Source: Spirosoma taeanense
GTDB lineage: Bacteria > Bacteroidota > Bacteroidia > Cytophagales > Spirosomataceae
Length of the DNA stretch: 64,000 bases
Reading direction: 5' to 3'
Assembly: GCF_013127955.1 (NCBI RefSeq)
Contig: NZ_CP053435.1
Location: 2,914,001-2,978,000 of the forward strand
In this document: positions 8,653 to 17,283 of the stretch, piece by piece
Layout: each line of letters starts with the position of its first letter
Numbering within the stretch: the first letter of the stretch is position 1
Program-made: the position numbers and the translations under genes
The notes under the pieces: model-generated
What the model saw: only the letters and a program-made list of their open reading frames with translations
Told to the model about the DNA's origin: nothing
The model's database searches: none

Positions 8653-8689
8653 CAAAAGTACAATTCTGTCTCAATATATAAACAACAAA
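8653..8689 (-). promoter_or_regulatory. Bacteroidota-type promoter for the small secreted protein
   Basis: On the minus strand TACTTTTG (8660-8653) matches the -7 consensus TAnnTTTG of this phylum. TTGTTT (8685-8680) lies 22 nt upstream, close to the expected -33 spacing. The ATG follows 27 nt after the -7 element. Confidence 0.6.
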
Positions 8690-8711
8690 AATCGCTACTA
8701 TATTTATAGTT

Positions 8712-9272
8712 TTATAACATTTTTTGTATCATTCTGAAAATAGACTCAGATTTTGCATAAGAATTGGCTTCTTTAAGAGAAAACCACCGAATATTCTGCA
8801 CTTCATCCGTAATGCCGAACGGTTCTTCCGGATCAGCTTCCAGCAAAAATCGAATATCGTAGTGGAGGTGAGCGGGCTTACTGTCTAGGGCGGGTATGGA
8901 ATGAATATCGACGTCGAAAATCGCCGGGCTGACCAGCTGCAATGACGTCAGGCCGGTTTCTTCCTGTGCCTCCCGCAGGGCCACTGCCGCTACGTCCGGA
9001 TCGCCATCGGCATGCCCACCGGGCTGAAACCAGCGATCGAGTTTACGGTGGTGAATCAGGACCACCCGCGGCTCGTCGGAATGGCCCCGATCACGCCCGA
9101 TAATCCAGGCGGAGCCCGTTACGTGCCCGACCAGCAGCGTCCGCTCAAAACAATCGGGATGCTGTTCAACGAACATAATCGTTTCCTGGGTCATGGCCTG
9201 TTCATTGGCGTCGGCGAACCGGTGGTGCTGAAGGTGCTGATGGAGGAGCGAAAGGAGCGGCTGGCGGTGCAT
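8712..9272 (-). CDS. Nudix hydrolase
   Basis: 186 residues. The N-terminal 50 residues are rich in His, Gln and Leu, and the Nudix fold follows with the box GGHADGDPDVAAVALREAQE plus ETGL at about 84-107, complete with the metal-binding REAQEE core. Substrate is not predictable; relatives are annotated as general NUDIX hydrolases that cleave nucleoside-diphosphate-linked compounds. It is divergent from the DUF2911 gene with a spacer under 80 bp. The start is uncertain; a later Met (MTQETIMFV, residue 27) would remove the low-complexity N-terminus. Confidence 0.82.
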   Translation of the reverse strand: MHRQPLLSLLHQHLQHHRFADANEQAMTQETIMFVEQHPDCFERTLLVGHVTGSAWIIGRDRGHSDEPRVVLIHHRKLDRWFQPGGHADGDPDVAAVALREAQEETGLTSLQLVSPAIFDVDIHSIPALDSKPAHLHYDIRFLLEADPEEPFGITDEVQNIRWFSLKEANSYAKSESIFRMIQKML

Positions 9273-9350
9273 GAGTTGGGTTTATGCGTAAAAAGCCGCA
9301 ATTTCGTCTTGATTTTCAGAAAATCATCAACCCAAAATTATTCCCAGTTC

Positions 9351-10247
9351 ATGCGTAAATTCGTAGTTAGTGGCGTAACGCTTTGCTTAGCAGCTCAGTT
9401 AGCCACGGCGCAGATTAAGCTTCCTTCCCCTAGCCCCGGCGCTACGGTGATCCAAACCGTCGGCACAACCGACCTGACGGTCAACTATTCGCGGCCCAGC
9501 CTGAAAGGTCGTCAGCCCTTTACCGACGCTTTCGTACCGAGCGGCAAAGTATGGCGGACGGGTGCCAACGCAGCAACGGCCTTCACCACCTCTACCGACC
9601 TGACGGTCAACGGCCAGACGCTCCCCGCCGGAACCTACGCGATTCTGTCGATTCCAGCCCAGGACAACTGGACGCTGATTTTCAGCAAAAACAAAGGCGT
9701 AACGGAGCAGTCTTACAAACAGGATGAAGACGCCCTGCGCGTGAGCCTGAAACCGACCACGACGTCCGAAAAAACCGAAACGTTCACTATCGGCTTCAGC
9801 GACGTAACCGACAGCACGGCGAAAATGAATTTTCTGTGGGGCAACGTGAAAGCCTCGGCAGATCTGGCCGTTGACGTCAACAAATACGCAGCCGCCAATG
9901 TAGACAAAGCAGTAACTGAAAAGCCCGACGATCCGGCCGTTCTGCAGGCAGCCGCCAGCTATAACCTGTCCAGAGGCCGTAACCTTGACCAGGCGCTGAC
10001 GTGGATCGACAAGTCTATTGCAGGCCAGGAGAACTTCCGCAACCTGTTCGTTAAGTCGCAGATTCTGGGCCGAATGGGCAAGTTTGCCGATGCGCTGCCG
10101 ATTGCGCAGAAAGCCCTCGCGCTCGGTCAGTCGTCCAACGACCCGATCTTTGCCTTCTTTAAGGAGGGTATTGAAAAGAGCATTGCCGAGTACACCGCCA
10201 AACTCCCGGCGGCTCCCGCCAAAGGAAAAGGCAAGCGCAAGGCGTAA
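9351..10247 (+). CDS. DUF2911 secreted protein
   Basis: 298 residues beginning MRKFVVSGVTLCLAAQLATAQ, a signal peptide. The frame is open for 113 codons upstream, but that part is the shadow of the divergent Nudix gene. DUF2911 occupies about residues 25-180 with the diagnostic VNYSRPSLKGRQPF, GKVWRTGANAAT and LPAGTYAILSIP segments. The C-terminal 100 residues resemble one or two TPR-like helical hairpins (LDQALTWIDKSI, FADALPIAQKALALG), ending in a Lys-rich tail. The family is common in Bacteroidota and predicted periplasmic; function unknown. A perfect 20-bp hairpin terminates it. Confidence 0.88.
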   Translation: MRKFVVSGVTLCLAAQLATAQIKLPSPSPGATVIQTVGTTDLTVNYSRPSLKGRQPFTDAFVPSGKVWRTGANAATAFTTSTDLTVNGQTLPAGTYAILSIPAQDNWTLIFSKNKGVTEQSYKQDEDALRVSLKPTTTSEKTETFTIGFSDVTDSTAKMNFLWGNVKASADLAVDVNKYAAANVDKAVTEKPDDPAVLQAAASYNLSRGRNLDQALTWIDKSIAGQENFRNLFVKSQILGRMGKFADALPIAQKALALGQSSNDPIFAFFKEGIEKSIAEYTAKLPAAPAKGKGKRKA

Positions 10248-10258
10248 CGCACTTGTCT

Positions 10259-10307
10259 GATGCAAAAAAGCCCGCTTCTTATCATTTGAAGCGGGCTTTT
10301 TTGCATC
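10259..10307. terminator. Bidirectional terminator, perfect 20-bp stem
   Basis: GATGCAAAAAAGCCCGCTTC (10259-10278) pairs perfectly with its complement at 10288-10307 around a 9-nt loop, with A and T runs inside the arms. It ends the DUF2911 gene on the plus strand and the symporter gene on the minus strand; the symporter TGA overlaps its outer edge. Confidence 0.92.
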
Positions 10308-11985
10308 AAACCCGGCTGAACTTCTGGAATACCCAGGCTATGCCCACCACGAGCAGACAGCCGATTACGTTCAGCCAAAGAAACGCGGTGAGGTCGTAAT
10401 GCCAGCTCAGCACAACAAACACCTCGGCCACGATAGCCGCCCAGAACGTTGCCCGGCCGCCCACGGATTTGACGTAGAACGCCACGACGAACACGCCCAG
10501 GATGACGCCGTAAAACAGCGACCCCAGAATATTGACGGCCTCGATCAGGCTGCCGAACTGATTCGCAAACTGTGCTACGCCGACGCAGAAAACGCCCCAG
10601 CCAATGGTGGCCCAGCGCGAAACCTGCACGTAATGCCTGTCGTCGCCGGTTTTCACCAGCAGCTTATACACATCCACAACCGTGGTCGATGCCAGTGAGC
10701 TATACGCCGACGCAATGGACCCCATCGACGCCACGAAAATGACGGCAATCAGCAAGCCAATCAGGCCGTGGGGCAAATAATCCAGCACAAACCGCAGAAA
10801 CACATAGTTGATGTCGTTGGTGTCGGCCGTCGGGTTATTCTTCTTGATCAGGCCAACCACGTCGGCCTTTACCTCCCTGAGCGCTTCGTCGGTTTCGCGC
10901 AGCAGCGTTCCAGCCGCCGACTGTGCGGCTTCGTCGTTGGCGTCCAGAGCCGCCTGCATGTCGGCCACCGTCCGCTGTCGCTGCGCGGTCAGGTTCTGAT
11001 GCTTGATTTCGGCCAGCTGGTAAGCACCCGCATAGGGGCTTTGCTTGAGCCGGTCGGTTTCCTGTTTGTTGAAGAACGTGGGCGACGGATTGAACTGATA
11101 GAACACAAACACCAGCACCCCCACCAGCACGATCAGAAACTGCATAGGCACTTTCAGCAGGCCGTTCATCAGCAGCCCCAGCCGGCTCTGGCCAATCGAC
11201 TGCCCCGTCAGGTAGCGGCCCACCTGCGACTGGTCGGTGCCGAAATAGGAGAGCTGCAGAAAGAAGCCGCCAATCAGTCCCGACCAGATATTGTAGCGGC
11301 TGTTGGGATCAAAGTTCAGGTCAATCAGATTCATGCGTCCGGCCTCGCCCGCAACGTGCAGCGCATCCACAAAGCCAACGTTATCGGGCAGCAGTTTCAC
11401 CGTCAGGTACCCCGCCAGCACCATCGCCAGCGTCACAATGGCCATTTGCTGCAGGTGCGTATAGGAAATGGCTTTCGTGCCGCCAACCACCGTATAGAGC
11501 AGAACGAGGCTGCCCATGATCAGATTCGTCAGGTAGATGTTCCAGCCGAGCAAAGTCGAGAGGACAATGGATGGCGCGTAGATTGACAAACCCGTCGACA
11601 GGCCGCGCTGGAGCAGAAACAGGCCCGCCGTGAGGGTGCGCACCCGCGTATCAAACCGATTTTCGAGGAACTCGTAGGCCGTGAAGATTTTCAGCCGGTG
11701 AAAAATCGGCACGAACGTAACCGACAGCACAACCATCGCCAGCGGCAGGCCGAAATAAAACTGAACGAACCGCATACCGTCGGCAAAGCCCTGCCCCGGT
11801 GCCGACAAAAACGTAACGGCGCTGGCCTGCGTAGCCATCACCGACAAACCAACGTGATACCAGGGCAGCGATTGTCCCGCCAGCAGGTAATCGTCCATAC
11901 TCTGACGGCCCCGGCTGCGAAAAACCCCGTACCCGATAATGCCAATCAGCGTTACGGCCAGAACGCCCCAATCCAGTATACTCAT
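10306..11985 (-). CDS. Sodium:solute symporter (SSS family)
   Basis: 559 residues starting MSILDWGVLAVTLIG; the longer frame upstream is rejected because ATG 11985 overlaps the stop of the preceding small gene. The SSS fold is shown by many transmembrane segments, GQSLPWYHVGLSVMATQASA near the start, YFGTDQSQVGRYLTGQS in the middle and FVASMGSIASAYSSLASTTVVD near the Na+ site. A long hydrophilic loop rich in Ala, Glu and Gln (about 325-400) interrupts the membrane part. These carriers use the sodium gradient to import sugars, organic acids or amino acids; the substrate is unknown. It is translationally coupled to a 41-residue membrane protein. Confidence 0.88.
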   Translation of the reverse strand: MSILDWGVLAVTLIGIIGYGVFRSRGRQSMDDYLLAGQSLPWYHVGLSVMATQASAVTFLSAPGQGFADGMRFVQFYFGLPLAMVVLSVTFVPIFHRLKIFTAYEFLENRFDTRVRTLTAGLFLLQRGLSTGLSIYAPSIVLSTLLGWNIYLTNLIMGSLVLLYTVVGGTKAISYTHLQQMAIVTLAMVLAGYLTVKLLPDNVGFVDALHVAGEAGRMNLIDLNFDPNSRYNIWSGLIGGFFLQLSYFGTDQSQVGRYLTGQSIGQSRLGLLMNGLLKVPMQFLIVLVGVLVFVFYQFNPSPTFFNKQETDRLKQSPYAGAYQLAEIKHQNLTAQRQRTVADMQAALDANDEAAQSAAGTLLRETDEALREVKADVVGLIKKNNPTADTNDINYVFLRFVLDYLPHGLIGLLIAVIFVASMGSIASAYSSLASTTVVDVYKLLVKTGDDRHYVQVSRWATIGWGVFCVGVAQFANQFGSLIEAVNILGSLFYGVILGVFVVAFYVKSVGGRATFWAAIVAEVFVVLSWHYDLTAFLWLNVIGCLLVVGIAWVFQKFSRV

Positions 11986-12107
11986 GAGAGCCAGCGCATC
12001 AGAACGTAAAACAGGATAATCTCCACGACCAGACAGCCAATGACAATGGCGTAAAGCTGTGGCCACGAACGAACAAACGGGGGTAATTCAGGTGGGGTTT
12101 CGGACAT
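11982..12107 (-). CDS. 41-residue single-span membrane protein coupled to the symporter
   Basis: MSETPPELPPFVRSWPQLYA is followed by one transmembrane helix (IVIGCLVVEIILFYVLMRWL), 41 residues in all. Its TGA overlaps the symporter ATG as ATGA, the classic arrangement for translational coupling, so it is very likely a real gene and may be an accessory subunit or assembly partner. Some SSS carriers have small two-span subunits (DUF4212); this one is shorter and has a single span. A longer start 27 codons upstream exists but looks non-coding. Confidence 0.7.
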   Translation of the reverse strand: MSETPPELPPFVRSWPQLYAIVIGCLVVEIILFYVLMRWLS

Positions 12108-12220
12108 GAAAAAAGGTGGGTTGTCTAACTCTAACGGCGAAATTAGGGGAAATCTGTCGTTCTCTTTGAAAACCTTCCCGATTCCCATAGTTTGCGGACC
12201 AATCCAGCAACAAAATCACT

Positions 12221-13009
12221 ATGCCCATGCAACCGGTTTCCAGCACCGAAAACGCTTTATTTGACCTGACCGGTAAGGTGGCCGTTATCACCGGCGCGAG
12301 CAAAGGCATCGGCGAAGACATTGCCCGGCTCTTTGCCCGCTTCGGCGCCCGCGTTATCGTCAGCAGCCGCAAACAGGATGCCTGCGATCAGCTGGCCGAT
12401 GACATTAAGGCTCAGGGTGGCGAAGCGACCGGCATTGCGGCCCACGTAGGCGATGTAGCCCAGCTTCAGCAACTGGTCGAGAAAACCATCGCCACCTACG
12501 GGGGTATTGATATTCTAGTAAATAACGCGGCTTCCAATCCGGTTTTTGGCCCCGCGCTTGACTGCGACGGGAACGCTTTCGACAAGATTATGCAGGCCAA
12601 CGTAAAGGCTCCGTTTGAGCTGAGCAAGCTCTGCTACCCCAGCATGAAAGCGCGGGGCGGGGGCAGCATCATCATGATGAGCAGTATTGCCGGTCATACG
12701 CCCGATCCGGGTCTGGGCATCTACAGTGTCAGCAAAGCTTCGCTGAATATGTGCACCAAAGTGCTGGCGAAAGAATGGGGACCCGACGGTATCCGCGTCA
12801 ACGCCATCTGCCCCGGCCTGATCAAAACCAAATTCTCGCAGGCCCTCTGGCAGAACGAACAGATTCTGGAGCATTTCACCCAGCGGCTACCCATCGCCCG
12901 CATGGGTACTACGGACGAAATCAGCCCGCTGGCCCTGTTTCTGGCTTCCAATGCGTCGTCGTACAGCACCGGCGGCTTCTTCTACGCAGATGGCGGAACG
13001 ACTATTTAA
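12221..13009 (+). CDS. Short-chain dehydrogenase/reductase (SDR)
   Basis: 262 residues, classical SDR length. The cofactor motif TGASKGIG is at about residue 25, NNAASNP marks the central strand, and the catalytic Ser (MMSSIAG) and YSVSK Tyr/Lys pair are intact. PGLIKTKF and the C-terminal YADGG end are standard. The Arg in SSRKQ after strand 2 suggests NADP preference. Likely an oxidoreductase of hydroxy or keto groups with unknown substrate. The DinB gene follows 12 bp downstream, so the two are probably one operon. Confidence 0.9.
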   Translation: MPMQPVSSTENALFDLTGKVAVITGASKGIGEDIARLFARFGARVIVSSRKQDACDQLADDIKAQGGEATGIAAHVGDVAQLQQLVEKTIATYGGIDILVNNAASNPVFGPALDCDGNAFDKIMQANVKAPFELSKLCYPSMKARGGGSIIMMSSIAGHTPDPGLGIYSVSKASLNMCTKVLAKEWGPDGIRVNAICPGLIKTKFSQALWQNEQILEHFTQRLPIARMGTTDEISPLALFLASNASSYSTGGFFYADGGTTI

Positions 13010-13021
13010 ACCCGAATACTG

Positions 13022-13555
13022 ATGACCCAAACCGATACCCGCGAAGTCTGGCTACGTGGTCCCCTACCCGACGTACCGCCCCTGCTCCAACCCGTGGCTC
13101 ATACGCTGTTGCAGGCCCGCGACGAAGTGAACGCTCTGATGCGCGACTTTCCCGAAGCCCTGCTCTGGGAGCGGCCCGCGGGCGTAGCCTCGGCCGGGTT
13201 TCACCTGCAACACCTCACGGGGGTGTTGGACCGGCTCTTTACGTATGCCCGCCAGCAGGCTCTCTCGCCAGCGCAGTTAAGCGCTCTGAACGCAGAAGGC
13301 AAGCCTACCGATACGTCTTTGTCGGTAACGGACCTGGTCGATCAGTTTAACAGACAAGTTGATCTGGCGCTGGCGCAGTTGCGCGCAACGAATGAAGAAT
13401 CGCTCACCGAAGTACGCGGAGTCGGCCGGGCGGCTATCCCATCAACCGTGCTGGGCCTGCTCGTTCACGCTGCCGAGCACACCATGCGACACGTAGGGCA
13501 GCTTACAGTGACTGTGCGTATCCTGCTCGCCCAATCTGCCCAATCCACTCAATAG
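13022..13555 (+). CDS. DinB-family protein
   Basis: 177 residues, four-helix-bundle DinB_2 type. Candidate metal ligands are in HLQHLTGVLDRLF (about 60-72) and HAAEHTMRHVGQL (about 147-159), the usual three-His arrangement. Members are putative metal-dependent thiol transferases or hydrolases of the bacillithiol/mycothiol type, but most are uncharacterised. It lies 12 bp after the SDR gene on the same strand. Confidence 0.85.
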   Translation: MTQTDTREVWLRGPLPDVPPLLQPVAHTLLQARDEVNALMRDFPEALLWERPAGVASAGFHLQHLTGVLDRLFTYARQQALSPAQLSALNAEGKPTDTSLSVTDLVDQFNRQVDLALAQLRATNEESLTEVRGVGRAAIPSTVLGLLVHAAEHTMRHVGQLTVTVRILLAQSAQSTQ

Positions 13556-13633
13556 GGTTCATACGGTTGAGAAAACTTAACGTGCCTGACCTGGTTATAC
13601 CCCTGTCAAGTGTTCATTTTAATCAGCAACGTT

Positions 13634-14209
13634 ATGAAAAAGGTAAGTTTAATGTTGTTACTGGCCGCAGCTACCCTAAGCTTCCAGGCCTGTAATGAAA
13701 ACAAAAAAGCCAGCAGCGACAGCGTCGAAAATGCGAACGACGCCAATGATCTGAAAGAACAGAACGGAACCGGGCAGGAAGATGATGCCAATGATTTCGC
13801 GGTTAAAGCCGCCAATGGAGGGCTGATGGAAGTCGAAATGGCGCGGGTGGCGCGGGAAAAAGCTCAAAGTGCCGACGTCAAGGAGTTTGCAGCCATGATG
13901 ATCGCCGATCACTCGAAGGCCAATGACGAACTGAAATCACTGGCGGCCAGTAAAAACATTACCCTGCCGACCACCCTCGGGGAAGACGCGCAAAAAGACC
14001 TGAACGATCTGAGTAAACTGTCGGGGAAAGAGTTCGATAAGAAGTACGTCGACATAATGGTTGAGGATCATGAAGAAGACGTCAAACTCTTCAAGGATGC
14101 CGCTGACGATGCCGAAGACGCTGAGGTGAAAGCCTTCGCAGCCAAAACATTACCAACGCTCCAGAAACACCTCGATCGCATCAAGATGATTGATAAAAGC
14201 ATGGATTAA
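13634..14209 (+). CDS. DUF4142 lipoprotein
   Basis: 191 residues. MKKVSLMLLLAAATLSFQAC has a lipobox ending in Cys (about residue 20), so the protein should be lipid-anchored. An acidic Asn/Asp-rich linker (about 25-60) leads to the DUF4142 four-helix domain (EMARVAREKAQSADVKEFAA, MIADHSKANDELK, VEDHEEDVKLF). DUF4142 proteins are ferritin-like in predicted fold and often stress-linked; function unknown. The upstream start at 13610 is rejected because it would precede the signal. A terminator with a GC-rich stem follows. Confidence 0.88.
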   Translation: MKKVSLMLLLAAATLSFQACNENKKASSDSVENANDANDLKEQNGTGQEDDANDFAVKAANGGLMEVEMARVAREKAQSADVKEFAAMMIADHSKANDELKSLAASKNITLPTTLGEDAQKDLNDLSKLSGKEFDKKYVDIMVEDHEEDVKLFKDAADDAEDAEVKAFAAKTLPTLQKHLDRIKMIDKSMD

Positions 14210-14225
14210 TGCTTTGTTTTTCGAC

Positions 14226-14266
14226 CCGCCCCGTGATGAGCCTTCTTATTACGGGGCGGTTATTTT
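14226..14266 (+). terminator. Rho-independent terminator after the DUF4142 gene
   Basis: CCGCCCCGT (14226-14234) pairs with ACGGGGCGG (14251-14259) around a 16-nt loop, followed by a T-rich run. Orientation and position fit termination of the DUF4142 lipoprotein gene. Confidence 0.85.
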
Positions 14267-14333
14267 TTAGGTTTTCAGACCTCCGAAGTGGTTTGGCTGC
14301 CTATTCCTTTCAATCACCAAGACAGTTGCAATC

Positions 14334-14684
14334 ATGAAATCAGTCCTATTCGGAGCCGCTCTCTTTCTGGCGGCCAGCTTTTATCAGTCTATCCAGGCGC
14401 AGTCAACCACGGGTGGCCAGAGTGGCGGCTCGACGGCCTCAACCGGTTCGGGTTACCTAACCGGGGGCAGACGCCCAGCCACCAGCAAAGCCGCCAGTAT
14501 GACCATTGCCGATGAAGGCGCTACCCGGTCATACATGTATGTTCCGCCTTCCCAAAGAAAAAATGGGGCGTCAACGCAGGCGGGCACCAGTCAGCAGAAA
14601 AGTAGCAGTACGGCCGCCCGAAAAGCGTCGGTCAAAACAAAAACGACCGTCAAGAAGAGATTATCCACCAAGGCTCGGCCGTAG
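14334..14684 (+). CDS. Small secreted low-complexity basic protein
   Basis: 116 residues. MKSVLFGAALFLAASFYQSIQAQ is a signal peptide; the mature chain is rich in Gly, Ser, Thr and, towards the end, Lys and Arg (KASVKTKTTVKKRL). The centre contains MTIADEGATRSYMYVPPSQR, the only segment with ordinary composition. No domain is recognised. Such disordered basic secreted proteins are common in this group and may coat the envelope. A GC-rich hairpin follows about 25 bp after the stop. Confidence 0.65.
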   Translation: MKSVLFGAALFLAASFYQSIQAQSTTGGQSGGSTASTGSGYLTGGRRPATSKAASMTIADEGATRSYMYVPPSQRKNGASTQAGTSQQKSSSTAARKASVKTKTTVKKRLSTKARP

Positions 14685-14708
14685 TAACACCGTTTTCAGG
14701 AGAGAATT

Positions 14709-14732
14709 GGGCCGGGGCTTCAGCCCCGGCCC
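14709..14732. repeat. REP-like GC-rich perfect hairpin
   Basis: GGGCCGGGGC (14709-14718) and GCCCCGGCCC (14723-14732) form a perfect 10-bp stem around TTCA. There is no T-tract on either side, so it looks more like a repetitive extragenic palindrome than a classical terminator, though it may still stop transcription from the upstream gene. It sits exactly where the reading frame of the neighbouring antitoxin-like pseudogene loses sense. Confidence 0.6.
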
Positions 14733-14898
14733 TACTACTTTATTCATCTGCTCACGCAGCTTTGGGTCCTTGTCGTCTACTGGTATCTCCTGCTGCTCCA
14801 CACAGGGCACCGGCTGCGTACAGATCAACCAGCGTAACATCACCCAGAACACTGTCTATTGGCTGGTGAACATCCCGTTTCAGTTCTTCGGTTGTCAT
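14733..14898 (-). pseudogene. Frameshifted remnant of a small antitoxin-like gene
   Basis: On the minus strand ATG 14898 opens MTTEELKRDVHQPIDSVLGD, an amphipathic start typical of small antitoxin-like proteins of this phylum that precede a RelE-type toxin. The frame then runs into a stop after about 41 codons. A second frame continues the sense with EQQEIPVDDKDPKLREQMNK, so a frameshift in the middle (about 14800-14835) is the simplest reading, and the GC hairpin replaces the end. A TAACTTTA promoter-like element lies upstream. No toxin partner is seen. The frames are seen; the family is a guess. Confidence 0.4.
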
Positions 14899-15089
14899 AA
14901 TGCCTAATGCTATAGGTCTACTTTTTCCAACTCCTGTGCAAGCTTTTAAAGTTACGCCTACTGCTCTTTTGATTTTCAGTTAGGATGAGGGGATGTTAAC
15001 CCTACTCAATCGCCGATAAATCATTAGAACGTCGCCGGTTGTAATGAAGTTTAGAAATAATAAGGATACAATTAATCGTCTGTAAATAC

Positions 15090-15122
15090 AAAAAGCTCCC
15101 GCCGTTACAGTGGGAGCTTTTT
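15090..15122 (-). terminator. Terminator of dnaK
   Basis: AAAAAGCTCCC (15090-15100) and GGGAGCTTTTT (15112-15122) form a perfect 11-bp stem with an 11-nt loop. It lies about 40 bp beyond the dnaK stop and has a T-run on the minus strand. Confidence 0.88.
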
Positions 15123-15161
15123 TATGGTTATCAGAACTTGTGAACTGGTCTACTGGTCTGA

Positions 15162-17087
15162 TTATTTTACTTCTTCATACGGTACGTCCGAGACGTTGTC
15201 GCCGGTGGGCTGGCCCTGACCGTCGGCGGAACCATTGCCATTGCCGGTGAAACCATCGGTCGGATTGGCCTGCTGGCCGTTGGTGGCGTTGTACAATTCC
15301 TGCGAAGCCGTACCCCAGGCAGCGTTCAGCGCTTCCATGGCCGAGTCAATCGCAGCTACGTCGCGGGAACCATGAGCCGTGCGGAGCTGACCCAGAGCGG
15401 CTTCGATGGCCGATTTGTTACCTTCCGATAGCTTATCGCCATAATCTTTCAGCTGCTTCTCGGTCTGGAAAATCATCGAGTCGGCCTGGTTTACCTTCTC
15501 GATCTTCTCACGCTCGGCTTTGTCGGCGGCTTCATTGGCTTTCGCTTCTTCGCGCATCCGGTTGATTTCCGTCTCGGTCAGGCCGCTCGAAGCTTCAATC
15601 CGGATTTTCTGCTCTTTCCCCGTGCCTTTATCCTTCGCCGTTACGTTCAGGATACCGTTGGCGTCTACGTCGAAGGTTACTTCAATCTGCGGTACACCAC
15701 GCGGTGCGGGTGGAATATCCGACAGGATGAACCGGCCCAACTGACGGTTCTGAGCCGCCATTGGCCGCTCACCCTGCAGCACATTGATCTCTACGCTCGG
15801 CTGGTTGTCCGAAGCCGTCGAGAACACTTCCACTTTCTTGCTCGGGATGGTCGTGTTGGCGTCCACCATCTTGGTGAACACGCCACCCATCGTTTCGATA
15901 CCCAGCGAAAGCGGGATAACGTCGAGCAGCAGCACATCTTTTACTTCACCCGTCAACACACCACCCTGAATAGCAGCACCAATGGCTACGGCTTCGTCGG
16001 GGTTAACGGCTTTCGAGGGCTTCTTACCAAAAAGTTTTTCGACTTCGTCCTGTACTTTTGGAATGCGGGTCGAACCACCCACCAGAATTACTTCGTCAAT
16101 CTGACCAGCCGACAGACTGGCGTTCTTCAGCGCCCGGCGGCAGGGCTCCAGGCTCCGCTGAATCAGCGAATCGGCCAGTTGCTCAAACTTCGCGCGGCTC
16201 AGCGTACGGACCAGGTGCTTCGGAATCCCGTTCACCGGCATGATGTACGGCAGGTTGATTTCGGTCGAGTTCGAGCTCGACAGTTCGATCTTCGCTTTCT
16301 CGGCGGCTTCTTTCAGACGCTGCAACGCCATCGGGTCCTGACGCAGGTCAATGCCTTCGTCTTTCTTGAACTCGTCGGCGAGCCAGTCAATAATCACCTG
16401 GTCGAAGTCATCACCACCCAGGTGCGTATCACCATCGGTCGATTTTACTTCGAAGACGCCGTCGCCCAGTTCCAGAATAGAGATATCGAACGTACCGCCA
16501 CCCAGGTCAAATACGGCGATCTTCTGATCTTTATCCGTTTTGTCCAGACCATAGGCCAGCGCGGCTGCGGTCGGCTCGTTGATGATCCGTTTCACGTCGA
16601 GACCGGCGATCTGACCAGCTTCTTTGGTAGCCTGCCGCTCGGCATCGTTAAAATAAGCCGGTACCGTAATGACAGCTTCCGTTACGGTCTGGCCCAGATA
16701 ATCTTCAGCCGTCTGCTTCATTTTCTGCAGAATCAGCGCCGAAATTTCCTGGGGTGTATATTGACGATCGCCGATTCTGACGCGGGGCGTACCGTTGGGG
16801 CCGTTCTCCACGTCATAAGCGACGTTCCTGGTTTCGTTCGTTACCTCGTTAAAGCGTTTACCCATGAAACGCTTGATCGAAGAGATCGTATTTTTAGGGT
16901 TGGTGATGGCCTGACGTTTGGCCGGCGCGCCGACTTTCCGTTCGCCGTTGCCGTTATCCATAAACGCGACCACCGACGGCGTCGTCCGTGCTCCTTCCGA
17001 GTTGGGGATCACGACCGGCTCGTTACCTTCCATAACGGCCACGCACGAGTTCGTGGTGCCTAAGTCAATACCAATGATTTTTCCCAT
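15162..17087 (-). CDS. dnaK: Chaperone protein DnaK (Hsp70)
   Basis: 641 residues from [18 protein letters not shown]; an upstream in-frame MVI start adds only three residues and is less likely. The ATPase domain (about 1-385) shows [34 protein letters not shown] and VGGSTRIP. The substrate domain carries [17 protein letters not shown] and [19 protein letters not shown], and the helical lid ends in a Gly/Asn/Gln-rich linker and the acidic [10 protein letters not shown] tail that binds co-chaperones. It is alone here, without dnaJ or grpE. A CTGTCA/TGACAG dyad lies upstream and may be a heat-shock element. Confidence 0.98.
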   Translation of the reverse strand: MGKIIGIDLGTTNSCVAVMEGNEPVVIPNSEGARTTPSVVAFMDNGNGERKVGAPAKRQAITNPKNTISSIKRFMGKRFNEVTNETRNVAYDVENGPNGTPRVRIGDRQYTPQEISALILQKMKQTAEDYLGQTVTEAVITVPAYFNDAERQATKEAGQIAGLDVKRIINEPTAAALAYGLDKTDKDQKIAVFDLGGGTFDISILELGDGVFEVKSTDGDTHLGGDDFDQVIIDWLADEFKKDEGIDLRQDPMALQRLKEAAEKAKIELSSSNSTEINLPYIMPVNGIPKHLVRTLSRAKFEQLADSLIQRSLEPCRRALKNASLSAGQIDEVILVGGSTRIPKVQDEVEKLFGKKPSKAVNPDEAVAIGAAIQGGVLTGEVKDVLLLDVIPLSLGIETMGGVFTKMVDANTTIPSKKVEVFSTASDNQPSVEINVLQGERPMAAQNRQLGRFILSDIPPAPRGVPQIEVTFDVDANGILNVTAKDKGTGKEQKIRIEASSGLTETEINRMREEAKANEAADKAEREKIEKVNQADSMIFQTEKQLKDYGDKLSEGNKSAIEAALGQLRTAHGSRDVAAIDSAMEALNAAWGTASQELYNATNGQQANPTDGFTGNGNGSADGQGQPTGDNVSDVPYEEVK

Positions 17088-17191
17088 AATTACCAACTAG
17101 TGTTGTGGTTTAGTTTCTTGCTGTGAATGTTAACTGACAGACATCACCTATCTATCAATACAAATGCCAGCTCCAAAAATTATTTGTTTTG

Positions 17192-17206
17192 CTGTCAGAT
17201 TGACAG
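17192..17206. promoter_or_regulatory. CTGTCA-GAT-TGACAG dyad upstream of dnaK
   Basis: A perfect 6-bp inverted repeat with a 3-nt spacer lies about 105 bp upstream of the dnaK ATG; a related CTGACAG occurs nearer the gene at about 17132. No CIRCE element is present. The dyad could be bound by a heat-shock or stress regulator, or belong to the decayed gene on the other side. Seen directly; its role is inferred. Confidence 0.4.
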
Positions 17207-17283
17207 TATAACCTGAGTTGACGGGCCAGAATGTCGTCTATTTTCCGCCTTCGGTGTAACTGGCTGGCAGACCTTTAAGCTGA

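Noticed and set aside
9399..10265. 288-codon minus-strand frame opposite the DUF2911 gene
   Set aside because: The plus strand encodes an intact signal peptide and DUF2911 domain with a terminator; this frame has no such support.
10768..11586. 272-codon plus-strand frame rich in Gln and His opposite the symporter
   Set aside because: The Gln/His/Arg-rich translation is what antisense of a membrane protein gene looks like.
16179..17063. 294-codon plus-strand frame opposite dnaK
   Set aside because: dnaK is unambiguous; long antisense frames are common opposite highly biased genes.
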